From Anoxybacter fermentans (GTDB taxonomy: Bacteria > Bacillota > Halanaerobiia > DY22613), in contig NZ_CP016379.1 in NCBI RefSeq assembly GCF_003991135.1, forward strand, positions 620,001 through 684,000: a stretch of DNA of 64,000 bases. Reading direction: 5' to 3'. The translations under genes were made by a program, and so were the position numbers. Below are positions 1 through 6,675 of this stretch, in pieces. Within the stretch, counting starts at the first letter, position 1; the number at the start of each line of letters is the position of its first letter. The notes beneath the pieces were generated by a model. That model saw only the letters and a list, made by a program, of their open reading frames with translations, was not told where the DNA came from and did not search any database.

Positions 1-663
1 CGGTTGGTTCCCATTTATAAAGTAGATACTCCGGAGAAAAAGATAGCTATTACCATCGATGGGGTCTGGGGAGCTGAAAAAACGTCTCGAATTTTAGATA
101 TTTTTGATAAATATAATGTAAAGATTACTTTCTTTTTTGGGGGATATTGGTTAGAAAAATATCCTGATATGGTAAGAGAGATAGATAAACGCGGTCATGA
201 GATCGGTAATCATACTTATACTCATCCCCACTGTAATTCATTAGCTCCTGAGCAATTGAGACAGGAGTTGGAAAAGACTTCTTTATTAATTCAGGATCTT
301 ACGGGTAAATGGCCACGCTTTTTCAGACCACCTTTTGGTGAGTATAATAATACAGTTATCAGGGTTGCTGAGGAAGAAAATTATCAGGTTATACAGTGGA
401 GTATTGATTCATTAGATTGGAAAGAACCAGGAGTTCACTTTATTGTTAAAAGGGTTTTGGAAAAAGCTGGGCCAGGTGAGATTGTATTAATGCATAATAA
501 TGGTAAGCATACTGCAGATGCTCTGGAGATTATAGTACCCAGATTAATAGAGATGGGGTATAAAATTGTTCCATTATCGGAACTGGTCTATAAGGATAAT
601 TATTATATCGAAAGTCATTCGGGAATCCAAAAACGGATTTTAAGCCCCAGGGAGAGGAAATAA
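1..663 (+). CDS. Polysaccharide deacetylase family protein (5' end cut by window)
   Basis: A carbohydrate esterase 4 (NodB-like) domain fills the visible part. The frame is open to the window edge, so the N-terminus, possibly a signal or membrane segment, is missing. Motif 1 reads TIDGVWG, motif 2 is HEIGNHTYTHP, and RPPFGEYNN follows. The family removes N-acetyl groups from peptidoglycan or similar polymers outside the membrane; PdaB/YlxY-type members are linked to sporulation. Only one Asp is left in motif 1 (usual form TFDDG), which is also seen in the TFDAAWG-type sporulation subgroup. A second CE4 gene begins right after the stop codon, so the two are an operon and look like diverged tandem copies. 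In Bacillus the ylxY deacetylase lies upstream of ymxH and spoVF, matching the gene order here. The exact substrate cannot be told. Confidence 0.85.
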   Translation, partial: RLVPIYKVDTPEKKIAITIDGVWGAEKTSRILDIFDKYNVKITFFFGGYWLEKYPDMVREIDKRGHEIGNHTYTHPHCNSLAPEQLRQELEKTSLLIQDLTGKWPRFFRPPFGEYNNTVIRVAEEENYQVIQWSIDSLDWKEPGVHFIVKRVLEKAGPGEIVLMHNNGKHTADALEIIVPRLIEMGYKIVPLSELVYKDNYYIESHSGIQKRILSPRERK

Positions 664-1404
664 ATGAAAATCTATGTAATTCGAATTAGAAAAAATTTTT
701 ATTTGACACTGGCAGCTTTATTGGTGATTGGTCTTTTCTGGTACACAGATTTTTTAACTTTAATAGAGATTCCAGTAAGTGGTGTATCACCTTATTATCA
801 CGGTAATCCAAGTGAAGCAAAGATAAGTTTGACAATTAATGTAGATTGGGGAGAAGAGTATATTCCACAAATATTAAAAATTTTGAAGGAAAAAGATGTG
901 AATGCTACATTTTTTATTACGGGACGTTGGGCCAGCAAATTTCCTGATCTGGTAAAACGGATTTATATGGATGGTCATGAGATTGGCAATCACGGATATT
1001 CACATCTTCACCCTAATAGGCTTTCCAGAAAAGAACTGATTGAACATATTAAAAAAAATGAAGAGATTATTTATGGGATTATCGGGGTCCGTACTAATCT
1101 ATACGCACCTCCCTATGGAGAATATAATAAAAGAGTAGTTACGGTTGCAGATGAGTTGGGGTATAAGTTAATCATGTGGTCAGCTGATACCATTGATTGG
1201 CAGCGGCCTGCTCCTCAGGTGATTATTGATCGGGTGATGAGGAAGGCTTCTAATGGTGGAATAGTTTTGATGCATCCCATTCCGCAGACAGTGCAGGCTC
1301 TTCCGATTATGATTAATAAACTGAGAGCAAAGGGATATGAATTAGTAACTATTTCCGAGCTATTGAAGTTAGTACAGCCGGGTGAAAAAGATGATTCGAA
1401 ATAA
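664..1404 (+). CDS. Membrane-anchored polysaccharide deacetylase-like protein, motif 1 altered
   Basis: The protein has 246 residues with one N-terminal membrane segment (about residues 10-30) and then a CE4 deacetylase domain. HEIGNHGYSHLHP is the zinc-binding motif and APPYGEYNK the third motif. Motif 1 reads LTINVDWG: the position of the catalytic-base Asp is Asn, while an Asp lies two residues later. It may therefore be weak, altered or non-enzymatic. The ATG abuts the stop of the previous CE4 gene, with GGGAGAGG as ribosome site. The next gene (VanW) starts inside its 3' end, giving a tight three-gene unit. A role in cell-wall or cortex processing is inferred from family and context only. 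Confidence 0.85.
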   Translation: MKIYVIRIRKNFYLTLAALLVIGLFWYTDFLTLIEIPVSGVSPYYHGNPSEAKISLTINVDWGEEYIPQILKILKEKDVNATFFITGRWASKFPDLVKRIYMDGHEIGNHGYSHLHPNRLSRKELIEHIKKNEEIIYGIIGVRTNLYAPPYGEYNKRVVTVADELGYKLIMWSADTIDWQRPAPQVIIDRVMRKASNGGIVLMHPIPQTVQALPIMINKLRAKGYELVTISELLKLVQPGEKDDSK

Positions 1405-2236
1405 ATTTTTGAGTTTATTTAAAAACAGTTCTTTTTATATCCTATTTTCACTCATTCTTATATTTTTTGTTCTGGTTTTAATCGGATACTGGTATCGAAG
1501 TTATTATGGAATTCCTAAAGGAGTCTGGTTAGGGGAAAAGAAGATTGGCGGACTATATCCAGATGAGGTTCGAAATTTACTTTTACAGGCAGCGGATGAT
1601 TTTGTCCGCTGGCCTGAACCGGCCAGGTTAGATAATAAAGGAAATGTGACCCATGAAGTCTGGGGGCGGATTCTTGACCTTTCAGCAACAATGGAATTGA
1701 TTGAATCAGCAAAAGAGGGGGATGTGATAGAACCGGTCTTTTGTTCCATTTATCCATTACTTCTTTCAAGTGAAATCTTAGCTTTAACCCGTCTTCTGGG
1801 TGTATATCATACTTTTGTCGGTGGGACAGAAGACCGGTATCATAATATTAAACTTGCCGGGAGCTTGATCAATTTTACATTACTGATGCCCAATGAGGTT
1901 TTTTCATTTAACCAAAAGGTAGGAGAACCTACACCTGAGCGGGGATTTAAAAGAGCACCAATTATTATTAAGGATAAAATGGTTTTGGGTTATGGAGGTG
2001 GAATTTGTCAAGTCTCTTCTACGTTGTATAATGCAGCATTGCAGGCAAATTTAAAGATTATAGAACGGCATACCCATTCAAAAAAGGTGAATTATGTACC
2101 GCCGGGTAAAGATGCAACCGTAGCATATGACTATCTGGATTTAAAATTTATTAATTCTCTTGAATATCCTATTTTAATCCGGGTCTGGCTTAGGGGAAAT
2201 AAGCTTATTATTGGGATCTATGGCCGGGAAGTTTGA
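1391..2236 (+). CDS. VanW family protein
   Basis: About 281 residues: an N-terminal membrane segment (roughly residues 10-30), then an extracytoplasmic part ending in a VanW domain with the typical stretch GYGGGICQVSSTLYNAAL and RHTHSKKVNYVPPGKDAT. VanW-type proteins occur in vancomycin-resistance clusters and widely in Firmicutes; their biochemical role is unclear, with a link to the cell wall suspected. The ATG at 1391 is chosen because GGTGA lies five bases upstream; a GTG at 1382 in the same frame is possible. The start overlaps the preceding deacetylase, so translation is probably coupled. Confidence 0.85.
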   Translation: MIRNKFLSLFKNSSFYILFSLILIFFVLVLIGYWYRSYYGIPKGVWLGEKKIGGLYPDEVRNLLLQAADDFVRWPEPARLDNKGNVTHEVWGRILDLSATMELIESAKEGDVIEPVFCSIYPLLLSSEILALTRLLGVYHTFVGGTEDRYHNIKLAGSLINFTLLMPNEVFSFNQKVGEPTPERGFKRAPIIIKDKMVLGYGGGICQVSSTLYNAALQANLKIIERHTHSKKVNYVPPGKDATVAYDYLDLKFINSLEYPILIRVWLRGNKLIIGIYGREV

Positions 2237-2262
2237 CGTTATCCGTTAAGGTATGTTATAAT
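2233..2262 (+). promoter_or_regulatory. Sigma-A-type promoter for dut
   Basis: TTGACG (2233-2238) and TATAAT (2257-2262) are separated by 18 bases, with TG upstream of the -10 box (TGTTATAAT). The -35 box overlaps the stop codon of the VanW gene. A hairpin with a T-rich tail lies between this promoter and dut. Confidence 0.6.
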
Positions 2263-2297
2263 ATTATTAACAAACAATACTTAAATAACAGTACATA

Positions 2298-2330
2298 AGA
2301 GCCAATTTATTGGCTCTAATTTTCTTTTTA
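2298..2330 (+). terminator. Hairpin with T-rich tail in the dut leader
   Basis: A perfect 20-base hairpin, AGAGCCAATTTATTGGCTCT, is followed by AATTTTCTTTTT. It ends transcription from the VanW operon or attenuates the dut promoter just upstream. Confidence 0.7.
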
Positions 2331-2354
2331 AAGCAAATAAAGGAGGAGTAATTG

Positions 2355-2807
2355 ATGCAAGTTAAAATTAAAAAGCTATCAGAAAAGATCGGAAAAGAGT
2401 TTAAAGCGCCTACATATGCCACAAAAGGGTCTGCTGGATGTGATCTGGTAGCATGTATTGATAAACCCATTACTTTAAAACCCGGTGAGATTATGAAGAT
2501 TCCGACTGGAATTGCGATTCAGATTCCATCTCCAGCATACGCCGGATTTATTTTTCCACGGAGCGGATTGTCCAGTAAACACGGAATTAATCTGGTCAAT
2601 TGTGTGGGGGTGATTGATAGTGACTATACCGGGGAGATTATCTGCCCGGTACAGAACAATGGATCTGAACCTTATATTATTGAGCCCGGGGAACGGATTG
2701 CTCAGTTAGTAATAATGCCTATTGTCCAGGTTGATTTTGTCTGGGTAGAAGAGCTGGACGAGACTGAACGGGGTGCAGGTGGTTTTGGATCTACCGGGAA
2801 AAAATAA
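2355..2807 (+). CDS. dut: dUTP diphosphatase (dUTPase)
   Basis: Hydrolyses dUTP to dUMP and diphosphate, keeping uracil out of DNA and supplying dUMP for thymidylate synthesis; works as a cytoplasmic homotrimer. At 150 residues it has normal length, with all motifs: PRSGLSSKHGINL (motif 2), GVIDSDYTGEI with the catalytic Asp (motif 3), GERIAQLVI (motif 4) and RGAGGFGSTG (motif 5, the flexible C-terminal arm). The ATG at 2355 has AGGAGGA seven bases upstream; a TTG one codon earlier is less likely. It has its own promoter and leader hairpin, and a palindromic repeat begins nine bases after the stop. Confidence 0.97.
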   Translation: MQVKIKKLSEKIGKEFKAPTYATKGSAGCDLVACIDKPITLKPGEIMKIPTGIAIQIPSPAYAGFIFPRSGLSSKHGINLVNCVGVIDSDYTGEIICPVQNNGSEPYIIEPGERIAQLVIMPIVQVDFVWVEELDETERGAGGFGSTGKK

Positions 2808-2815
2808 TTGATTAT

Positions 2816-3024
2816 ACTGCAAAAAGCTAATTTTGAGCGACATAGAAATTTTTTGCCAAATCATCTTAGCGAGATTTCCGACGAAATAAGGCCTCATCAC
2901 AGGAAGTGATGAGCTAATCAAGGGCCAGGAGGGCCCATTGATTAGGAAGCCTTATTTCGGCGGAAATCGAGCTTTAGATGATTCGAAAAATTTCTCAAGA
3001 AGGGAAAAATTAGTTTTTTGCAGT
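2816..3024 (+). repeat. Long palindromic interspersed element, copy 1 (full length, subfamily I)
   Basis: A 209-bp imperfect palindrome with ends ACTGCAAAAAGC and TTTTTTGCAGT. Outer arms pair AAATCATCT with AGATGATT, and the middle arm pairs GACGAAATAAGGC with GCCTTATTTCGGC. The head holds two hairpins, CTCATCAC/GTGATGAG and CTAATCAAGGGCC/GGGCCCATTGATTAG. It starts nine bases after the dut stop and no other terminator is seen there. No coding capacity. I call this orientation plus. Nearly identical copies lie at 9269, 26335 and 51207. Confidence 0.92.
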
Positions 3025-3061
3025 TTAACCATAATTAAGGTATGATAGGAGAGCTGAGCGT

Positions 3062-4915
3062 ATGAAAAAAAAGAGAGAAGATTTTTTGCCTATTAATGCG
3101 GAAGATATGAAGGCCAGAGGATGGGATCAGTTAGATATTCTTCTGATCACAGGTGATGCTTATGTAGATCATCCATCCTTTGGGGTAGCAATAATTGGGC
3201 GGTTACTGGAGATTCACGGGTATAAAGTTGGGATTATAGCACAACCCGATTGGCGGGATATTAAAGATTTTAAGGCTTTTGGGGACAAGCCGCCTCGACT
3301 TTTTGTAGGGATTACCAGTGGGAATCTGGATTCGATGGTCAATAATTATACTGCAGCTAGACGTCGTCGTAAAAGAGATGTCTACTCCCCGGGAGGAGTG
3401 GGTGGCAAAAGGCCTGATAGGGCAGTGATTGTTTATGCTAATCGGGTAAGAGAGGTATTTGGGAAAGTCCCCATTGTTATTGGAGGTTTGGAGGCAAGTC
3501 TCCGTCGTTTTGCTCATTATGACTATTGGCAGGATAGGGTACGCCGTTCTATACTTCTGGATAGTAGGGCAGATTTGATTGTGTATGGTATGGGTGAAAG
3601 ACAGGTGGTTGAGATTGCCCAGAGCTTAGAGAGCGGAATCCCTATTGAATATTTAACTTATCTTGATGGGACAGTAGCAAAAACCAAATCTCTGGACGGA
3701 TTAAAAGACTTTGTAGAATTACCATCGTATGAAGAGGTCAGTACCGATAAAGAAAAATATGCTTTGAGTTTTAAGCTTCAGTATCAGGAACAGGACCCCT
3801 TTAAAGGACGTCCTGTGGTTCAAAAACACGGTGATTGGTATATAGTTCAGAATCGACCAGCTAAACCTCTGGCTACCCATGAGTTAGATCGACTCTATGA
3901 ACTGCCTTATACCCGTGAATATCATCCCATTTATGAGAAAGAGGGTGGTATTCCAGCTCTAAAAGAAGTTAAATTCAGTATAGTTACTCATCGGGGTTGT
4001 TATGGTTCTTGCGCTTTTTGTGCATTGGTTCAACACCAGGGTAGAATAATTCAGAGCCGCAGCAAAGAATCTATATTAAAAGAAGTCCGTCTTTTGACTA
4101 AGCTTCCGGATTTTAAAGGAGTTATCCATGATGTGGGAGGACCGACGGCCAATATGTATAAAACGGGATGCAGTCGTGATGGTGAGGGGTACTGTGGTAA
4201 ACGGAACTGTCTATTTCCTTCACCTTGCCCTAATTTGAAAAAGAGCCATCAAGAATATATAGATTTGCTTCGCTCTATCCGTCAGATTCCAGGAGTAAAA
4301 CATGTTTTTATACGTTCAGGGATCAGATATGATCTTTTAATGGCAGATAATGAAAGTGATTTTTTAAAGGAATTATGTGAGCACCATGTTAGTGGTCAAT
4401 TAAAGATAGCTCCAGAACATGTCAGTCCCAAGGTTCTTAAGGCTATGCGCAAGCCGTCTTTTGAGGTTTACGCAAAATTTAGAGAAGAATATAAAAAAGT
4501 AAATAAAATGCTTGGAAAAAAACAGTATTTGGTTCCGTATTTTATTTCCAGCCATCCGGGTTGTGGTTTAGATGAGATGATTCAGCTGGCAGAGCATATC
4601 CGGGATTTGAAATATAATCCAGAACAGGTTCAGGATTTTACACCTACACCAATGACGCTGGCAACCTGTATGTATTATACTGGAATTGATCCTCTAACAG
4701 GTGAAAAAATTTATGTCCCGAAGGATATGGGAGAGAAAAGAATGCAGAGAGCTCTGCTCCAATTTAGGGATCCGAAGAATTATGATCTGGTTAAAAAGGC
4801 TTTGAAAAAGGCTGGCCGTGATGATTTAATTGGTAGTGGTAAAAAGGCACTGATTCCTGATAGAAGGCCCGGAGCACATCGAAGAAAAGGCCAGAGAAGG
4901 AAGAAAAAATGCTAA
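3062..4915 (+). CDS. YgiQ family radical SAM protein
   Basis: A 617-residue radical SAM protein of the YgiQ (UPF0313) family. The [4Fe-4S] cysteines are in HRGCYGSCAFC at about residue 313, after a long N-terminal region typical of the family. The C-terminus is rich in Arg/Lys. The reaction of YgiQ proteins is not established, so only the chemistry (S-adenosylmethionine cleavage at an iron-sulfur cluster) can be inferred. The ATG at 3062 follows GGAGAGCTGAGCGT. It stands alone between two palindromic elements, one ending 37 bases upstream and one starting seven bases after its stop. Confidence 0.93.
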   Translation: MKKKREDFLPINAEDMKARGWDQLDILLITGDAYVDHPSFGVAIIGRLLEIHGYKVGIIAQPDWRDIKDFKAFGDKPPRLFVGITSGNLDSMVNNYTAARRRRKRDVYSPGGVGGKRPDRAVIVYANRVREVFGKVPIVIGGLEASLRRFAHYDYWQDRVRRSILLDSRADLIVYGMGERQVVEIAQSLESGIPIEYLTYLDGTVAKTKSLDGLKDFVELPSYEEVSTDKEKYALSFKLQYQEQDPFKGRPVVQKHGDWYIVQNRPAKPLATHELDRLYELPYTREYHPIYEKEGGIPALKEVKFSIVTHRGCYGSCAFCALVQHQGRIIQSRSKESILKEVRLLTKLPDFKGVIHDVGGPTANMYKTGCSRDGEGYCGKRNCLFPSPCPNLKKSHQEYIDLLRSIRQIPGVKHVFIRSGIRYDLLMADNESDFLKELCEHHVSGQLKIAPEHVSPKVLKAMRKPSFEVYAKFREEYKKVNKMLGKKQYLVPYFISSHPGCGLDEMIQLAEHIRDLKYNPEQVQDFTPTPMTLATCMYYTGIDPLTGEKIYVPKDMGEKRMQRALLQFRDPKNYDLVKKALKKAGRDDLIGSGKKALIPDRRPGAHRRKGQRRKKKC

Positions 4916-4921
4916 GATTAA

Positions 4922-5044
4922 ACAGCAAAAAGCTAATTTTGAGCGACATAGAAATTTTTCGTTAAACCATCTTAGTAAGATTTCAGTCGAACTTTAGATG
5001 GTTCGAAAAATTTCTTTTGAAGCGAAAAATTAGTTTTTTGCAGT
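4922..5044 (+). repeat. Long palindromic interspersed element, copy 2 (short, head deleted)
   Basis: A 123-bp form: the outer arms are intact (AACCATCT with AGATGGTT; ends ACAGCAAAAAGC and TTTTTTGCAGT), but the middle arm and both head hairpins are missing, joining GATTTCAGTCG straight to AACTTTAG. It belongs to subfamily II by its arms. It begins seven bases after the YgiQ stop codon. The same deletion form recurs at 52975. Confidence 0.88.
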
Positions 5045-5143
5045 AAAATCATACTAAAGATTTTTCTAAATAAGCATATGTTTCGTAGGTAGTTAATATA
5101 TTAGTTATATAGCTTGTTTGCTATCTGATGGAGGTGGGAAGAA

Positions 5144-5413
5144 GTGAGACTGAGCAAGCTTGCTGGTAAAGAGATTATTAATATGCATGATGGTGGACGG
5201 CTGGGTGTGGTCGCTGAAACGGATCTTGTAGTTCACCCTGAGACTGGGGAATTGGAATCGATAATTATTCCTAATCACGGCAACTTTTTTAGTATTTTTA
5301 AAGATGAGAAGTATCTTGTAATTCCCTGGCAGGCCATCAAAAAGATTGGTTCAGAGGTAATCATTGTTGATTTAAATTCTCCGCGCAATAATCGAGATCG
5401 ACTAACCAGTTAA
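5144..5413 (+). CDS. YlmC/YmxH family sporulation protein (PRC-barrel)
   Basis: An 89-residue PRC-barrel protein with the family start MRLSKLAGKEIINMHDG and core pattern GELESIIIPN, VIPWQAIKKIG. Members of this family (YlmC, YmxH) are annotated as sporulation-associated; the molecular role is unknown. The GTG start is preceded by GGAGGTGGGAAGAA. In Bacillus ymxH sits directly upstream of spoVFA, and here it lies about 4 kb upstream with other genes inserted between, supporting the YmxH assignment. Confidence 0.85.
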   Translation: MRLSKLAGKEIINMHDGGRLGVVAETDLVVHPETGELESIIIPNHGNFFSIFKDEKYLVIPWQAIKKIGSEVIIVDLNSPRNNRDRLTS

Positions 5414-5443
5414 AGAAGGTATTAAAAACAGTAAATTAGCAAA

Positions 5444-5471
5444 TCCTATCTTTAAAAGAGAAGATAGGAGG
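5444..5471 (+). promoter_or_regulatory. Inverted repeat enclosing the ribosome binding site of the next gene
   Basis: TCCTATCTT (5444-5452) and AAGATAGGA (5461-5469) form a perfect nine-pair stem with an eight-base loop. The second arm runs into the Shine-Dalgarno AGGAGG (5466-5471) of the gene starting at 5482, so folding would hide the ribosome site. Confidence 0.55.
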
Positions 5472-5481
5472 CTAATCAGTT

Positions 5482-6027
5482 ATGCCTACAGTAATTGGTG
5501 TTTTTACAAATCGTTCACAGGCAGAGAGGGCAATTGCTGAAATCCGCAGTGAAGGTGTATCAGAAGATCGGGTCTCGATTGTAGCTCGACAAGGCTATAT
5601 CCATGGGGATGAAAATGATACCAATGACAGCTTTGTCCAGATGGTAAAAAGTCAGACAGAAAAAGACCAGGAGACAAATTCTACTGTTGAAGCCAATGAA
5701 CGCCAGAACCTTTCTACCGGAGTCACAACAGGTGGTGCTCTGGGAGGAATCGGCGGTCTTTTGGCTGGTGCAGGATTATTCACCATTCCGGGTCTTGGCC
5801 CAATTCTGGCTATAGGGCCTATAGTATCTGGACTTGCTGGAGCAGCAGTTGGGGGAATTGCTGGTAGTCTTATTGATATGGGAATAGCTCCTGAACGGAG
5901 CGAACACTATCAGGCTCAGGTAGAACAGGGTGGAATTCTGGGTGCTGTAGAGTGTGATCAGAGTAAAATTAACGACGTAGCAGCTATCTTCAGGCGAAAT
6001 GGTGCCCGGGATGTAGAGACATATTAA
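5482..6027 (+). CDS. General stress protein 17M-like glycine-zipper protein
   Basis: 181 residues. The N-terminal 45 resemble the general stress protein 17M-like domain (TVIGVFTNRSQAERAIAEIR), then an acidic linker, then a long Gly/Ala-rich region (about residues 75-135) with GxxxG repeats able to form hydrophobic helices, then a C-terminal half with EHYQAQVEQGGILGAVE. Similar proteins are annotated as stress or low-temperature induced; biochemical function is unknown. The ATG has AGGAGG ten bases upstream, and that site is inside a hairpin, suggesting translational control. A terminator follows. Confidence 0.8.
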   Translation: MPTVIGVFTNRSQAERAIAEIRSEGVSEDRVSIVARQGYIHGDENDTNDSFVQMVKSQTEKDQETNSTVEANERQNLSTGVTTGGALGGIGGLLAGAGLFTIPGLGPILAIGPIVSGLAGAAVGGIAGSLIDMGIAPERSEHYQAQVEQGGILGAVECDQSKINDVAAIFRRNGARDVETY

Positions 6028-6043
6028 TTAAATTATGTTGCAA

Positions 6044-6080
6044 AGGTCATTCAACTTTTTGAGTTGGATGGCCTTTATTT
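6044..6080 (+). terminator. Intrinsic terminator
   Basis: A stem pairing AGGTCATTCAAC with GTTGGATGGCC, loop TTTTTGA, followed by TTTATTT. It ends the gene at 5482. Confidence 0.75.
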
Positions 6081-6143
6081 AATTTAATACAAAACAAATC
6101 AGGATATTTAAAGTAATAGTTTACTATGATAATTGTTGCGTTA

Positions 6144-6269
6144 ACAGGAAGTGATGAGCTAATCAAGAGCCAGAAGGGCCTATTGATTAGTGTGCTTTAT
6201 TTCGGCTGGAATCGAACTTTAGATAGTTCGAAAAATTTCTTTTGAAGCGAAAAATTAGCTTTTTTCAGT
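6144..6269 (+). repeat. Long palindromic interspersed element, copy 3 (left arm missing)
   Basis: The right part of the element is present: GTGATGAG, the hairpin arm CTAATCAAGAGCC, the middle arm CTTTATTTCGGC and outer arm AGATAGTTCGAAAAATTTC, ending TTTTTTCAGT. The left outer and middle arms are absent, so it is truncated. It lies 64 bases behind the terminator at 6044. Confidence 0.8.
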
Positions 6270-6326
6270 AAAATTATAATATAAAATAAAAACCAGAGAG
6301 GAATTAATTAGATATGACAATACTTA

Positions 6327-6611
6327 ATGATTGTTGATACCGGAATAAAAGTTTTTAAACAACAAATTGTTAAAATTGAAAAGATTATAAATCAGCATGG
6401 GATACTATTAATCGATAGAACGCCTATGAGTGTAACTATAGATAATAATATTTCCATGATACTGGATGAATTTATATTTAGAGAGATACTTAATGGAAGT
6501 CAAAATTTTCTTGATATACATGTAAGAGTATTTAGAAAATTTTTAACACCATCATATGGTGTTTTTTTTATTCCAACTTTTATCATAATTAAAGAGGAAA
6601 TCTTTCTTTAA
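6327..6611 (+). CDS. Doubtful short hypothetical gene
   Basis: A 94-codon reading frame with no recognised family. A terminator-like hairpin with eight T's lies inside its 3' third, which argues against a full functional gene. No good ribosome site precedes the ATG at 6327; a GAGAGGAATTAATTAG stretch fits an ATG at 6314 in another frame that stops after seven codons, so a frameshifted remnant is possible. Confidence 0.2.
   Translation: MIVDTGIKVFKQQIVKIEKIINQHGILLIDRTPMSVTIDNNISMILDEFIFREILNGSQNFLDIHVRVFRKFLTPSYGVFFIPTFIIIKEEIFL
6545..6570 (+). terminator. Intrinsic terminator
   Basis: A perfect stem ACACCAT/ATGGTGT with loop CAT followed by eight T's. It lies within the doubtful frame 6327-6611 and 106 bases before the next gene. 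Confidence 0.65.
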
Positions 6612-6675
6612 AGTAGAATAAGATAAACAGGAATTAAATATATTTAATGCCAATAAATATAAGGGTGTGAATGAT

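Noticed and set aside
2706-2921. 71-codon minus-strand frame
   Set aside because: Overlaps dut on the other strand and the palindromic element; no ribosome site.
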